Assembly (NCBI GenBank): GCA_036555515.1
Contig: DATBLC010000141.1
Span: 1-64,000, forward strand
Length of the DNA: 64,000 nucleotides
DNA from: DATACQ01 sp036555515
GTDB lineage: Bacteria; Desulfobacterota; Binatia; UBA9968
Direction of reading: 5' to 3'
The notes under the pieces were generated by a model that was not told the DNA's origin, did no database searches, and saw only the letters and a list, made by a program, of their open reading frames with translations. Below are positions 16,935-25,693 of the stretch, piece by piece. Every line of letters starts with the position of its first letter. The first letter of the stretch is position 1. Both the position numbers and the translations under genes were made by a program.

Positions 16935-18104
16935 ATGTTGACTGCGAAAGAGAATGAATTGCTAACCCGCGTCGGCCCCGGAACGCCGGCGGGAGAATTG
17001 CTTCGCCGATACTGGCATCCAGTCGCCATCGCGGCGGATTTGACCCCGGACAGCCCAACCAAGTTTCTCAGAATCCTTGGCGAAGACTTGGTGCTGTTCA
17101 AGTCAACCAAGGGCGAAGTCGGGTTGCTGCACGATCGCTGCTCGCACCGCGGCGTGTCACTTTCGTACGGCCGAGTCGAGGAGCGCGGCATCGCCTGCGC
17201 GTATCATGGCTGGCTCTACGACACGAAAGGCAACTGTTTGGAAACGCCAGCGGAGCCGGCGGAAAGCAATTTCTGTCGGACCGTGAAGCAGAAAGCTTAT
17301 CCGGTGCAGAAATTAGCCGGGCTTTACTGGGCCTATCTCGGACCTGAGCCCGCGCCGGTCATGCCAAGATACGATGTCTGGGCGCGCACGGACGGCTGGC
17401 ACTGGCTGCGGGCGTTGCCGCAGCTCGACTGCAACTGGTTACAAGCGATGGAAAATTCCGTCGATACGGCTCATCTGCATATCTTGCATCAGGAGCTTGT
17501 CACCGACGGCTTCAAAGTCGAGAGCACGACGCGGGGAACCATCGACAATCTGGTAAAGTTTGAAGTGGAAGAGTTTCGTCACGGCATTATCAAACGGCGA
17601 GTTTTCAAGGACGGCAAGGTGGAGGAGCATCCGCTGTTATTCCCGACCGTCTTGCGGCAAGCCAATCGCACACAGATTCGCGTGCCCATCGACGACACCC
17701 ATACTTGGATCGTTTACGTGCACTTCGTACCGGACTCCGCAGAGCCGCGCGCGAACAAAGATGACGTGCCGGTAAATTACCGCAAGCCGTTTAAGAATCC
17801 GCTCGGCGTGCTCCATCCTTTCACCAAGTTCCGCCTCGACGAAGTGGACGCGCAAGACTTCATGGCGTGGGAAACTCAGGGACCGATCTTCGACCGAACG
17901 CGCGAACGGCTGGCGGCATCGGACCGCGGCGTGGTGCTATATCGCGAGATGCTAAAGCGGGAGATTGACAAAGTCGAGCAGCATCTCGACCCGATGAATG
18001 TCTTCCGCGACCCCAATCACGCCATCATCGATACCAAGATGGACGAGTCCCTGGAAGTCGGCAAGGCCGGCTCGGTCAGATATCATGTGCCGCCGGCGCG
18101 ATAG
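16935..18104 (+). CDS. Rieske [2Fe-2S] oxygenase, large subunit (2)
   Basis: 389 residues. Cluster ligands Cys69, His71 (RCSHRG), Cys88, His91 (CAYHGW); iron site MENSVDTAHLHILH. Ribosome site AAGGGGAG at 16920-16927. C-terminal domain carries RVPIDDTHTWIVYVHF, typical of the PobA/Pht3-like branch. It shares the MLT-KENE-LLTRVG start with 36462 and 40274, so these are one paralogous family. The binding-protein gene at 18267 follows, a pairing repeated elsewhere in the window. Confidence 0.9.
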   Translation: MLTAKENELLTRVGPGTPAGELLRRYWHPVAIAADLTPDSPTKFLRILGEDLVLFKSTKGEVGLLHDRCSHRGVSLSYGRVEERGIACAYHGWLYDTKGNCLETPAEPAESNFCRTVKQKAYPVQKLAGLYWAYLGPEPAPVMPRYDVWARTDGWHWLRALPQLDCNWLQAMENSVDTAHLHILHQELVTDGFKVESTTRGTIDNLVKFEVEEFRHGIIKRRVFKDGKVEEHPLLFPTVLRQANRTQIRVPIDDTHTWIVYVHFVPDSAEPRANKDDVPVNYRKPFKNPLGVLHPFTKFRLDEVDAQDFMAWETQGPIFDRTRERLAASDRGVVLYREMLKREIDKVEQHLDPMNVFRDPNHAIIDTKMDESLEVGKAGSVRYHVPPAR

Positions 18105-18118
18105 CGGAAAAACTCGGT

Positions 18119-18150
18119 CCAGTCGTTCAAACCGTTAAAATCGTTAACGG
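18119..18150. repeat. 9-nt GTTCAA array (short)
   Basis: Units GTTCAAACC, GTTAAAATC and GTTAACGG in register at 9-base spacing between the Rieske gene and the next binding-protein gene. A second REP-like palindrome (GGGGCGCGATTCATCGCGTC) follows at about 18219-18238. Confidence 0.45.
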
Positions 18151-18266
18151 AAGAAGAGTTGGAACCGGATAAGTGGCGGCAAAGAACGCAAAAGGCGCAA
18201 AAGGAAATCGATCTTGTAGGGGCGCGATTCATCGCGTCCGCTCCTAGCATTGCAGGAGGACGACGA

Positions 18267-19394
18267 GTGAAGCGACTTATTCTATTCATCGTTTTGATGG
18301 TGACCTTGAACTACGTCGCGATTGCCGCCGCGGCCGAATCCAAACCAACTTGGCAACGCGAGTGGGAAAAAATTATCGAGGGCGCAAAGAAAGAAGGCGA
18401 AGTGCGGCTCTGGGGCGAGCAGGAGATTACCCATGCCGACATCATCGCGGCGTTCAACAAAGATTTTCCTTTCATCAAGGCGGTGACGGTGAGCGGTCGC
18501 GTCGGCGACTTGATGCCCCGCATCGTCGCCGAGCGGCGCGCAGGCAAGTTTCTTGCCGACATTTACAGCGGCGGCTTGGGCGGTCGGTCGTTTTTTGATT
18601 TCCACAAAGCCGGTGTCCTCGATCCATTAAAACCGGTCCTGCTTTTGCCGGAAGTCGTCGATGGCTCGAAGTGGCTCAACGGTGAACATTTCTACGCTGA
18701 CGGCGAAAAGCAATTCGTCTTCATGTACGAAGGCAGCGTCGCCGGCAACGGTTTGCACTACAACACGGGTCTGGTCGATCTCAAAGAATTCAAATCCTAC
18801 TGGGATCTGCTGAGTCCGAAGTGGAAAGGCAAGCTGCTCCTCTTCGAACGGCCCGGCGTCGGCTCGCCGAGCGTGATTCGCTATTACCACCACGCGCAAC
18901 TGGGGCTGGATTTCGTCAAGCGCTTGTTCGGCGAGATGGACGTCACGGTGTCGCAGGACCGGCGCCAGTCGAGCGACTGGCTGGCAGCGGGGAAGTTTCC
19001 TATCTGCATCGACTGCGGCGATACCGATCGGGCCAAGCAACAGGGCTTGCCGGTGGATGAATTTCCCCACGCAAATCTTAAAGAAGCGAGCTATGAAGTC
19101 AGCACCAGCGGCAACAGCGGGATAGCGTTGATCAACAATGCGCCGAATTCTAACGCGGCGAAGGTTTTCATCAACTGGTTTTTGTCGCGCGCGGGGCAGA
19201 CGATTTGGCAAGCCACCATGAACGGCAAAGTTCAGGAGCCGTCAGATTCCATGCGCGTGGATATTCCAAAAGACAAAGTCAGCGCGCCGGCGAAACGCGA
19301 AGAGGGCAAGAAATATCGCGTCACGGGATTTCTCGACCCCGATGCGCCGACGAAGTTGTTTAAGGAATTGATTAGTAAGGATAGACGGAAATGA
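18267..19394 (+). CDS. Fe3+-type ABC substrate-binding protein (1), CxxC type
   Basis: 375 residues with a Sec signal ending near AIAAAAES. Family hallmarks: VSGRVGDLMPRIVAERRAGK, EFKSYWDLLSPKWKGK, and a C-terminal RVDIPKD. Its only mature cysteines are Cys247 and Cys250 (CIDC). GTG start chosen for AGGAGGA at 18254-18260; the longer frame from 18159 runs through repeat DNA. The C-terminus YRVTGFLDPDAP and the MNGKVQEPSDSMRVDI block match the protein at 33038 best, and both are followed by a signal-less NMT1-like gene. Substrate unknown; iron, polyamine or organic-acid binding are all possible in this fold. Confidence 0.87.
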   Translation: MKRLILFIVLMVTLNYVAIAAAAESKPTWQREWEKIIEGAKKEGEVRLWGEQEITHADIIAAFNKDFPFIKAVTVSGRVGDLMPRIVAERRAGKFLADIYSGGLGGRSFFDFHKAGVLDPLKPVLLLPEVVDGSKWLNGEHFYADGEKQFVFMYEGSVAGNGLHYNTGLVDLKEFKSYWDLLSPKWKGKLLLFERPGVGSPSVIRYYHHAQLGLDFVKRLFGEMDVTVSQDRRQSSDWLAAGKFPICIDCGDTDRAKQQGLPVDEFPHANLKEASYEVSTSGNSGIALINNAPNSNAAKVFINWFLSRAGQTIWQATMNGKVQEPSDSMRVDIPKDKVSAPAKREEGKKYRVTGFLDPDAPTKLFKELISKDRRK

Positions 19395-19395
19395 T

Positions 19396-19500
19396 CGTTC
19401 AGGTCGTTCAAAACGTTCAAGTCGTTTAAACCGTCCGAACGGAACAGGGCGAAAGCGGTTGAACGGAGCACAGCGATTGAACGTCTTGAACGATTTGAAC
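19396..19500. repeat. 9-nt GTTCAA/TTGAAC array
   Basis: Left arm of nonamers CGTTCAGGT, CGTTCAAAA, CGTTCAAGT, CGTTTAAAC (19396-19431), then a right arm of TTGAAC units at 9-base spacing (about 19459-19500). The arms are complementary and could form a long hairpin in the intergenic RNA. Confidence 0.65.
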
Positions 19501-19558
19501 GAAGTAGTGGAGAGTAAAAACTAAAATAAGTCTTAGCACAAATTCTGGGGGACCTGTT

Positions 19559-20518
19559 ATGTCCGCGACATTAAATTACGAACCGATCGAGATCAACGCC
19601 TTCTTTCGTTCGCACACGCATCTGCCGTTGTGGGAGATTCTCGACCAGGCTGGGTTTTGGAAACAGGTTGGCATTAACGTTCACTGGGAGTTCTGCGACA
19701 GCTCATCGGAAGCCGAAGCGGGACTGTTTAGCGGCAAGATCGATTTGATCTCCGGTAATCACATATCGCCTTATGCACTGGTCGCGCGCGGCAAACCGAT
19801 CGTGTCGTTGGCGTCGCCGACCAATGCTGTGACCGACCGCGTGGTTTCGCGGCAGCCGATCAATTCGCTGGCGGAACTTCGCGGCAAGCGCATCGTCGAC
19901 ACGACGATCCTGGACAACGGCGGCGGCTACAATCACATCCGCGGCAATCATATGCTCTACATTCTCGAAGCCGGTTTGCAGTTGACCGACGTAACTTGGG
20001 TCGAGATCACCGACCGGATGTCGAGCGAGTTTCGCATTCAACAATATGAAGCGATGAAAGCTGGCGAGGGCGACTTCACGCTGGTTACCGGCGACACCAA
20101 ACGATATGAAGACGCCGGCTTTCACGTGCTGCAATTGCCGCGCTTGCCGATGATCAACGGACCGACGCTGACGACGACGGTGACGGCGTTGAACAAGTAC
20201 GATCGCTTCGGCGAGCGCTTGGTGCTGGCTCAAGTGCTGGGCATTCACTTCGGCCGCACGCGGAAGGAGGAGACGGAAAGGATTCTCGAAGGCTTGAAGA
20301 AACGCGAGCCCGAAGCGCGCGGTGTTTCGTACAACAGCGTGGCCAAGCTGGCGATGAAACCGTATCCGGACATTCAAGCGGTCGCCAACGCGTATCGGCT
20401 CTGCTGCATGAAAGCGCCGGAAGCGAAAGAGTTGAGTCCGCTATCAATGTGGGATTTACACTTCTTGCGGCAGTTGGATAATTCAGGGTTTATCGATGGG
20501 CTATATGCGGGAACGTGA
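19559..20518 (+). CDS. NMT1/THI5-like binding-fold protein without signal peptide (1)
   Basis: 319 residues, no signal peptide, so apparently cytoplasmic although the fold is that of periplasmic SsuA/THI5-type receptors. Distinctive text: FFRSHTHLPLWEILDQAGFW, EFCDSSSEAEAGLFSG, SGNHISPY, IRGNHMLYILEAG, LPMINGPTLT and a C-terminal MWDLHFLRQLDNSGFIDGLY. The gene at 34257 is a full-length paralogue; both follow an Fe3+-type binding-protein gene. It could be an enzyme or ligand sensor rather than a transport receptor. I do not know a described function. Confidence 0.8.
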   Translation: MSATLNYEPIEINAFFRSHTHLPLWEILDQAGFWKQVGINVHWEFCDSSSEAEAGLFSGKIDLISGNHISPYALVARGKPIVSLASPTNAVTDRVVSRQPINSLAELRGKRIVDTTILDNGGGYNHIRGNHMLYILEAGLQLTDVTWVEITDRMSSEFRIQQYEAMKAGEGDFTLVTGDTKRYEDAGFHVLQLPRLPMINGPTLTTTVTALNKYDRFGERLVLAQVLGIHFGRTRKEETERILEGLKKREPEARGVSYNSVAKLAMKPYPDIQAVANAYRLCCMKAPEAKELSPLSMWDLHFLRQLDNSGFIDGLYAGT

Positions 20519-20632
20519 AGAAGAGTCAAATGGGCTAAGCTGCAATGGCGAGCACGTAGTTCCGAGCTTCTTCCTCCTCGCGGGGAAGGAATTCCAGAGT
20601 TTGCGCTATTTAACCGGGATTTCGCAAATTCT

Positions 20633-21766
20633 ATGAGAAATCTGATCGTAGTTGTTTTTAGCTTCGTCATCGGTTCTTGGATTGCACCGTCCCACGCCGC
20701 CGAATCCAAGCCCAATTGGCAAGTCGAATGGGAGCGCACGGTCAATGCCGCGAAAAAAGAAGGTTCGCTCACGCTTTACCTCTACCAAGGCGAGGGCGAG
20801 CTCGGCGCTGTGGTACAGTTGTTTCAGAAAAAATATCCCGCGATCAACGTCATTACGACTCTCGGGCGGGGTAATACGCTCGCGCCGCGCATCATGGCCG
20901 AGCGGCGCGCGGGCAAGTATCTCGTCGATGTTTATATCAGCGGAGTAACGACGGCCTATGAAGTATTCTATCGCGCAAAAATCTTGGACAGCGTGCGCGC
21001 GGCGCTGATACTTCCCGAGGTCATCGATGAGTCCAAGTGGTGGCTTGGCCAGCATCAATATGTCGACCCGGAGAACCGATATATTCTCCTCTATCTCGGC
21101 AACGTCGGCGAGTATGTTTCTTACAATACCAAGGCGGTGGAGGCGGGCGAAATTCGTTCCTACTGGGATTTTCTCCAACCAAAGTGGAAGGGAAAAATTC
21201 TCTCGCGCGATCCGAAAATTTCCGGCAGCCAACGAATCGGTCTGCGGATGTATTACCACACGCGGGAGTTGGGGGCTGAGTTCATTCGGCGCCTCTATGG
21301 AGAGATGGATGTGACGTTAACTCAAGAAATCCGTCAAGCGACGGATTGGCTGGCGAACGGGAAGTTTGCTATCTGCTTTTTTTGCTCCGAAATCCTGAAA
21401 GTCAAAGCTCAGGGCCTGGCCGTCGATGAGTTTCGCACGGCGAAGTGGAAAGAGAGCCGAGCGATTTCCGCGGGCAACATGGGTTCTATAGTATTACCGA
21501 GCCAGCCACCGCACCCGAACGCCGCGCGCGTATTCGTCAACTGGTTGCTCTCTCGCGAAGGTCAGACGGCGCTTCAGCGTGTCGCCAACACGCCTAACAA
21601 TTCTGAAGAGTCGCTGCGCACCGATATCCCAAAGGACATGGTGCGCAGCGAAGTGCGGCGCGTCGACGGCGTCAAATATATACTGGTGGATAAGCCAGAG
21701 TATATGGACATGGCTCCGATACAGGAGATCGTCGAGAAGGCGCTGGCGCAGGGGAAGAACAAGTGA
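20633..21766 (+). CDS. Fe3+-type ABC substrate-binding protein (2), CxxC type
   Basis: 377 residues with a Sec signal ending near APSHAAES. Motifs LGRGNTLAPRIMAERRAGK, SYWDFLQPKWKGK, and HPNAARVFVNWLLSREGQ. Mature cysteines only Cys248 and Cys251 (CFFC). The ribosome site is weak. A gap of 114 bases follows the NMT1-like gene, so it may be transcribed with it. A cupin remnant follows downstream. Confidence 0.86.
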   Translation: MRNLIVVVFSFVIGSWIAPSHAAESKPNWQVEWERTVNAAKKEGSLTLYLYQGEGELGAVVQLFQKKYPAINVITTLGRGNTLAPRIMAERRAGKYLVDVYISGVTTAYEVFYRAKILDSVRAALILPEVIDESKWWLGQHQYVDPENRYILLYLGNVGEYVSYNTKAVEAGEIRSYWDFLQPKWKGKILSRDPKISGSQRIGLRMYYHTRELGAEFIRRLYGEMDVTLTQEIRQATDWLANGKFAICFFCSEILKVKAQGLAVDEFRTAKWKESRAISAGNMGSIVLPSQPPHPNAARVFVNWLLSREGQTALQRVANTPNNSEESLRTDIPKDMVRSEVRRVDGVKYILVDKPEYMDMAPIQEIVEKALAQGKNK

Positions 21767-21883
21767 GCGAAGTGGGAGAGCCGGCGGTGATGGAATAACT
21801 CGAGGATGAAGATGGCGACTTCGATCCTCCATTGTCGACCCTCGGCTAGCATTTCTTGCAAAGGATCCATAGCGGAGTCTGCG

Positions 21884-22096
21884 ATGGCGAGAACAACGGC
21901 AAATTTTTGTGACAAAAGGAGTCCCTACGAAAACTGGATCGAGTCGAGCGGTGTGCCGATTCACCGCGGCTACTACATCGAAGATTGCCGGAGGGTGGAT
22001 CTCGCCTATTGGCCCGAGCGAGAATGCGATGCCGGACGAGGCTTACCGAAACCCGGACTACGAATGGAGTTACAGGGAAGTCAAGGCAAGCTGAGG
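21884..22096 (+). pseudogene. Remnant of a cupin protein
   Basis: From the ATG at 21884 the frame reads KRSPYENWIESSGVPIHRGYY then DLAYWPERE, comparable with RVDTYKEWQGAQNIPVIGGFF and ELAPWD at the N-terminus of the bicupin at 37808. After about 50 residues the frame shifts and a tail ending AYRNPDYEWSYREVKAS and a stop appears in another frame. The whole barrel region is missing, so this is the head and perhaps tail of a deleted cupin gene. Confidence 0.5.
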
Positions 22097-22106
22097 TGAC
22101 TGATCC

Positions 22107-23252
22107 ATGAAGTACGCGTCGCAGATATTACGGACCAAGGTTTTGACGGCTCTTGTCGCCGGGCTGCTCGCGCTCGCGACTCCGCGCATGTCCCTTGCGG
22201 CGGAAGCAAAGCCCGCATGGCAACTCGAGTGGGAGAAAACCCTCGCGGCGGCGAAGAAGGAAGGCCAAGTTTCCGTCTATATTAGCGGCTACGAAGAGGT
22301 ATTGCCGGATTTTCAAAAGGAGTATCCGGAGATCAAAGTTCTTGCCGTCACCGGCCGTGGCAGCCAGATCGGACAGCGGTTGATCGCCGAGCGGCGCGGC
22401 GAAAAGTTTCTTGCCGATGTCGTGAGTTCCGGCGGTGTGACGACGTACCAGCAGTTGCATGTCGCCAAGGTCTTCGACCCCATAAAACCGGCGTTGCTGC
22501 TCCCCGAGGTCACCGATACCTCAAAGTGGTATCAGGGCAGACACCACTATGCCGATCCTGAAGGCCAATATGTTTTCAGTTATGTCGGTTCGGCGACCTA
22601 CGGTTCGGTCAGCTACAATACCAAGTTGGTCGACGTGAAGGAGTTCAAATCCTATTGGGATCTGCTCAACCCCAAGTGGAAGGGCAAAATCATCTCACGC
22701 GATATTCGCGTCCCGGGTCCCGGTTCGGGCAATGCGCGGCTATTTTATTATCTTCCCGATGTCGGCCCATCGTTTATTCGCAAATTATACGGCGACATGG
22801 ACGTGACCTTGTTCCGCGACTACCGGCAAGGCACGGACTGGCTCGCGGTGGGCAAGGCGGCAATCTGCTTTTATTGCGAGGTCGATGTTTCGAAACAGCA
22901 GGGACTGCCGGTGGAGACGTTCGGTCCCAAAGTTTTCAAGGAGGGCGGCGGCCTGGTGCAGCAGTTCGGCACGCTGGCGCTGGTGAACCGGGCGCCGCAT
23001 CCCAATGCGGCAAAGGTTTTTATCAACTGGCTTTTGTCGCGCAAAGGACAGATGGCCTTGCAAAAGAATATGCTCAACACGGAAAATCCGGCCGATTCGC
23101 TGCGTATCGATATCCCCAAAGACGATCTGCCGGTCTTGAATCGGCGCTTCGACGGCGTCAAATACCTCGATACCAGCAGGCCGGAGTGGCAGGACATGAA
23201 GCCAATCCTCGAGGTTATGAACGAAGCACTCAAAGCGGCGGGGAAGAACTAG
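22107..23252 (+). CDS. Fe3+-type ABC substrate-binding protein (3), CxxC type
   Basis: 381 residues, signal ending near MSLAAEA. Very close to the next gene (23414): shared YISGYEEVLPDF, VTGRGSQIG, VGSATYGSVSYNTKLVD, and FKEGGGLVQQFGTLALVNRA. Mature cysteines only Cys254 and Cys257 (CFYC). Ribosome site GAGGTGA at 22092-22098. The pair with 23414 is a recent tandem duplication, separated by a hairpin element. Confidence 0.87.
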   Translation: MKYASQILRTKVLTALVAGLLALATPRMSLAAEAKPAWQLEWEKTLAAAKKEGQVSVYISGYEEVLPDFQKEYPEIKVLAVTGRGSQIGQRLIAERRGEKFLADVVSSGGVTTYQQLHVAKVFDPIKPALLLPEVTDTSKWYQGRHHYADPEGQYVFSYVGSATYGSVSYNTKLVDVKEFKSYWDLLNPKWKGKIISRDIRVPGPGSGNARLFYYLPDVGPSFIRKLYGDMDVTLFRDYRQGTDWLAVGKAAICFYCEVDVSKQQGLPVETFGPKVFKEGGGLVQQFGTLALVNRAPHPNAAKVFINWLLSRKGQMALQKNMLNTENPADSLRIDIPKDDLPVLNRRFDGVKYLDTSRPEWQDMKPILEVMNEALKAAGKN

Positions 23253-23377
23253 CAGGCCGTTGAAAAAGGCCACCTGCTTCGTTGAGCTCGATCGCCTCGC
23301 TCCAACGTACTGTCCGAGTACGCCTCCGCTCGGCGATTCTTCGCGCGCCTCGCATCTGACCTATTTGAACAGCCTGC
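23252..23377. repeat. Inverted-repeat element between tandem binding-protein genes
   Basis: Ends GCAGGCCGTT (23252-23261) and AACAGCCTGC (23368-23377) are near-perfect inverted repeats; complementarity extends inward (GAAAAAGGCCA against TGACCTATTTG). It starts inside the stop codon of 22107-23252. Its ends resemble the element at 61609-61727 (GCAGGTGCTGAAAAA). Confidence 0.6.
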
Positions 23378-23413
23378 GAGGATCTTTTCGGCCAGAAAAA
23401 GAAATCAGACCCC

Positions 23414-24553
23414 ATGTCGAAAATTTTATCTCAGTTGATCGAATCCAGCGTCGTAGTTGCATGGCTTGCTCTCCTGTGCGCCGCTAGCGGTGCATTCGCC
23501 GCTCAGGTGAAGCCGGCATGGCAACAGGAATGGGAGAAAACTCTTGAAGCGGCCAAGAAGGAAGGGCAGGTCGTGGTCTATATCAGCGGCTATGACGCGA
23601 TTCTCCCGGACTTCGAAAAGGAATTTCCCGAGATTAAGGTCGTGGCCGTCACGGGGCGCGGCAATCAGCTCGGACCGCGGCTGCTGTCGGAGCGGCGCGC
23701 GGAAAAATATATCGCCGACGTCTCGAGCACGGGAACGAATCCCAACTACCAGCAATATTATCTCGGCAAAGCGCTCGATCCGATCAAGCCAGCGCTGATC
23801 TTGCCGGAAGTCACCGAACCATCGAAGTGGTATCTCAAGAAACATCAGTACTCCGATCCCGAAGGGCAGTATGTTTTCAACTACGTCGGCTCGGCGACCT
23901 ATGGTTCGATCAGTTACAACACCAAGATGGTGGACACGAAGGAGTTCAAATCCTACTGGGATCTGCTGAATTCCAAGTGGAAAGGCAAGATCACGGCTCG
24001 TGACATCCGCGAAGCGGGACCGGGGGCAGGGAATACGCGGTTTTTTTATTATCAGCCCGAGCTTGGACCGGCGTTCATCAAAAAACTATTCGGCGAGATG
24101 GACGTGACCTTGTTTCGCGATTTTCGCCAGGGGCCGGATTGGTTGGCGACGGGCAGGTTCGCGATCTGTTTTTTCTGCGACGTCGACGTTCTGAAGCGGC
24201 AGGGATTGCCGGTGGACACCTTCGGGCCGAAGGCATTCAAAGAGGGCGGCGGGTTGGTGCAGCAGTTCGGCACTATCGCGCTACTCAACCGCGCGCCGCA
24301 TCCCAATGCGGCAAAAGTGTTCATCAATTGGCTGCTCTCGCGTAACGGGCAAATTGCGCTGCAGAAAAAAACCGCCAACGCCGAGAGCCCGGCGGATTCG
24401 CTGCGCGTCGATATTCCCAAAGAGGAAGTGCCTTACGAGTCGCGGCGGTTGGAGGGCATCAAATACCTCGACACCGGCAAACCGGAGTGGATCGAGATGA
24501 AACCGATCATCGAAGTGGTCAACGAAGCGCTGAAAGCGGCGGGGAAGAATTAG
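23414..24553 (+). CDS. Fe3+-type ABC substrate-binding protein (4), CxxC type
   Basis: 379 residues, signal ending near GAFAAQ. Tandem paralogue of 22107-23252, with the same VGSATYGSISYNTKMVD and EGGGLVQQFGT blocks. Mature cysteines only Cys252 and Cys255 (CFFC). The spacer ahead of it is mostly the 23252-23377 element, so the duplicated gene may depend on read-through or on a promoter in the repeat. Confidence 0.87.
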   Translation: MSKILSQLIESSVVVAWLALLCAASGAFAAQVKPAWQQEWEKTLEAAKKEGQVVVYISGYDAILPDFEKEFPEIKVVAVTGRGNQLGPRLLSERRAEKYIADVSSTGTNPNYQQYYLGKALDPIKPALILPEVTEPSKWYLKKHQYSDPEGQYVFNYVGSATYGSISYNTKMVDTKEFKSYWDLLNSKWKGKITARDIREAGPGAGNTRFFYYQPELGPAFIKKLFGEMDVTLFRDFRQGPDWLATGRFAICFFCDVDVLKRQGLPVDTFGPKAFKEGGGLVQQFGTIALLNRAPHPNAAKVFINWLLSRNGQIALQKKTANAESPADSLRVDIPKEEVPYESRRLEGIKYLDTGKPEWIEMKPIIEVVNEALKAAGKN

Positions 24554-24574
24554 CCGCCCATGGGGAGGTGTGTA

Positions 24575-25693
24575 ATGTTACGATTCGTTCGCAGAACTTG
24601 CCGAATCCTTTGGGCGTCGACGTTCATCGTGGCGTTGCAGTGTGAGATTTCGGCGCGCGCCGATTGGCAGTCGGATTGGGAACAGGCCAAACAAGCGGCG
24701 GCGAAAGAAGGCGAGGTGGTCATGTACGGACCGCACTTGCCTTTCTTCAAAAGAGTTTGGGAGCCGTTTCAAAATAGTTACCCGGCGATCAAGCTGACGT
24801 TGGAGCCGGGACGCGGCGCCGATCATTTGAAACGCGTGTCTGTGGAACGGCGCGCCGGCCTCTACAAAGTCGACTTGGTGATGGGTGGGGGAAACGTGTT
24901 GCATGGCTTTGCGGCCGACGTCATCGATCCGATCATCCCCGCGCTTATTCTCCCGGAAGTGACTCGAGAATCCGCGTGGTGGGGCAATAAGCTTCGTTTG
25001 ACCGATCAAGGACAGCAATTCATCCTGAGCTTCTCCGAATCGGCCAAGACCAGCACCATCGCTTACAATACAAAGCTAGTAAACCCGAAGGAGATTCAAG
25101 CTTGGAGAGAGCTGTTGCTTCCGAGATGGAAAGGAAAGATCGCCGGGTTCGATCCGCGCGTGAGCGGCGGCGGCGATCCATTTCGGTTTTTCCAAAACGC
25201 ACCGAAATTCGGAGCGGACTTTATCACCCGGCTAGTGCGTGACAGCGAAATTGTATTTATGCGGAATCTGCACCAGGGGCTCGACTGGTTGGCCTCCGGA
25301 AAGTACGAACTGTATCTCGGCAGCGCGTTGTTCACTCTCCAGGCCAAGGAGAAGGGTCTCGCGGTGGATATCATTCAGCACTCGATGAAAGACGGCGAGA
25401 CCATGGGCCTCGGCGGGGTTTGCTGCGTTGCGCTGATGAACAAGGCGCCGCATCCGAATGCGGCCAAGGTGTTTCTCAATTGGCTGTTGTCAAGAGAAGC
25501 ACAAATTCTTTGGCAGCGTCATTCCAAGACTAACTCGTTGCGCATCGATATTCCCAAAGACGACGTGCACGAAGCATTTGTGCCTAAAGATGGAGTGAAG
25601 TACTTCATGGCGACATCCTATCAATATCAAGATCCCGAGCTGGCCAAGTCGTTGCGAAAACTAGTCGACGATGCCTTGGCGAAACGAAAGTGA
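24575..25693 (+). CDS. Fe3+-type ABC substrate-binding protein (5), no CxxC
   Basis: 372 residues beginning MLRFVRRTCRILW; the ATG at 24575 is preferred over 24560 because GGGGAGG (24562-24568) lies between them. Divergent member of the family: GRGADHLKRVSVERRAG, WRELLLPRWKGK, HPNAAKVFLNWLLSREAQ. At the position of the CxxC pair it has YELYLGSALF instead. Its stop overlaps the next gene by GTGA, so it is coupled to the oxidoreductase at 25690. Confidence 0.85.
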   Translation: MLRFVRRTCRILWASTFIVALQCEISARADWQSDWEQAKQAAAKEGEVVMYGPHLPFFKRVWEPFQNSYPAIKLTLEPGRGADHLKRVSVERRAGLYKVDLVMGGGNVLHGFAADVIDPIIPALILPEVTRESAWWGNKLRLTDQGQQFILSFSESAKTSTIAYNTKLVNPKEIQAWRELLLPRWKGKIAGFDPRVSGGGDPFRFFQNAPKFGADFITRLVRDSEIVFMRNLHQGLDWLASGKYELYLGSALFTLQAKEKGLAVDIIQHSMKDGETMGLGGVCCVALMNKAPHPNAAKVFLNWLLSREAQILWQRHSKTNSLRIDIPKDDVHEAFVPKDGVKYFMATSYQYQDPELAKSLRKLVDDALAKRK

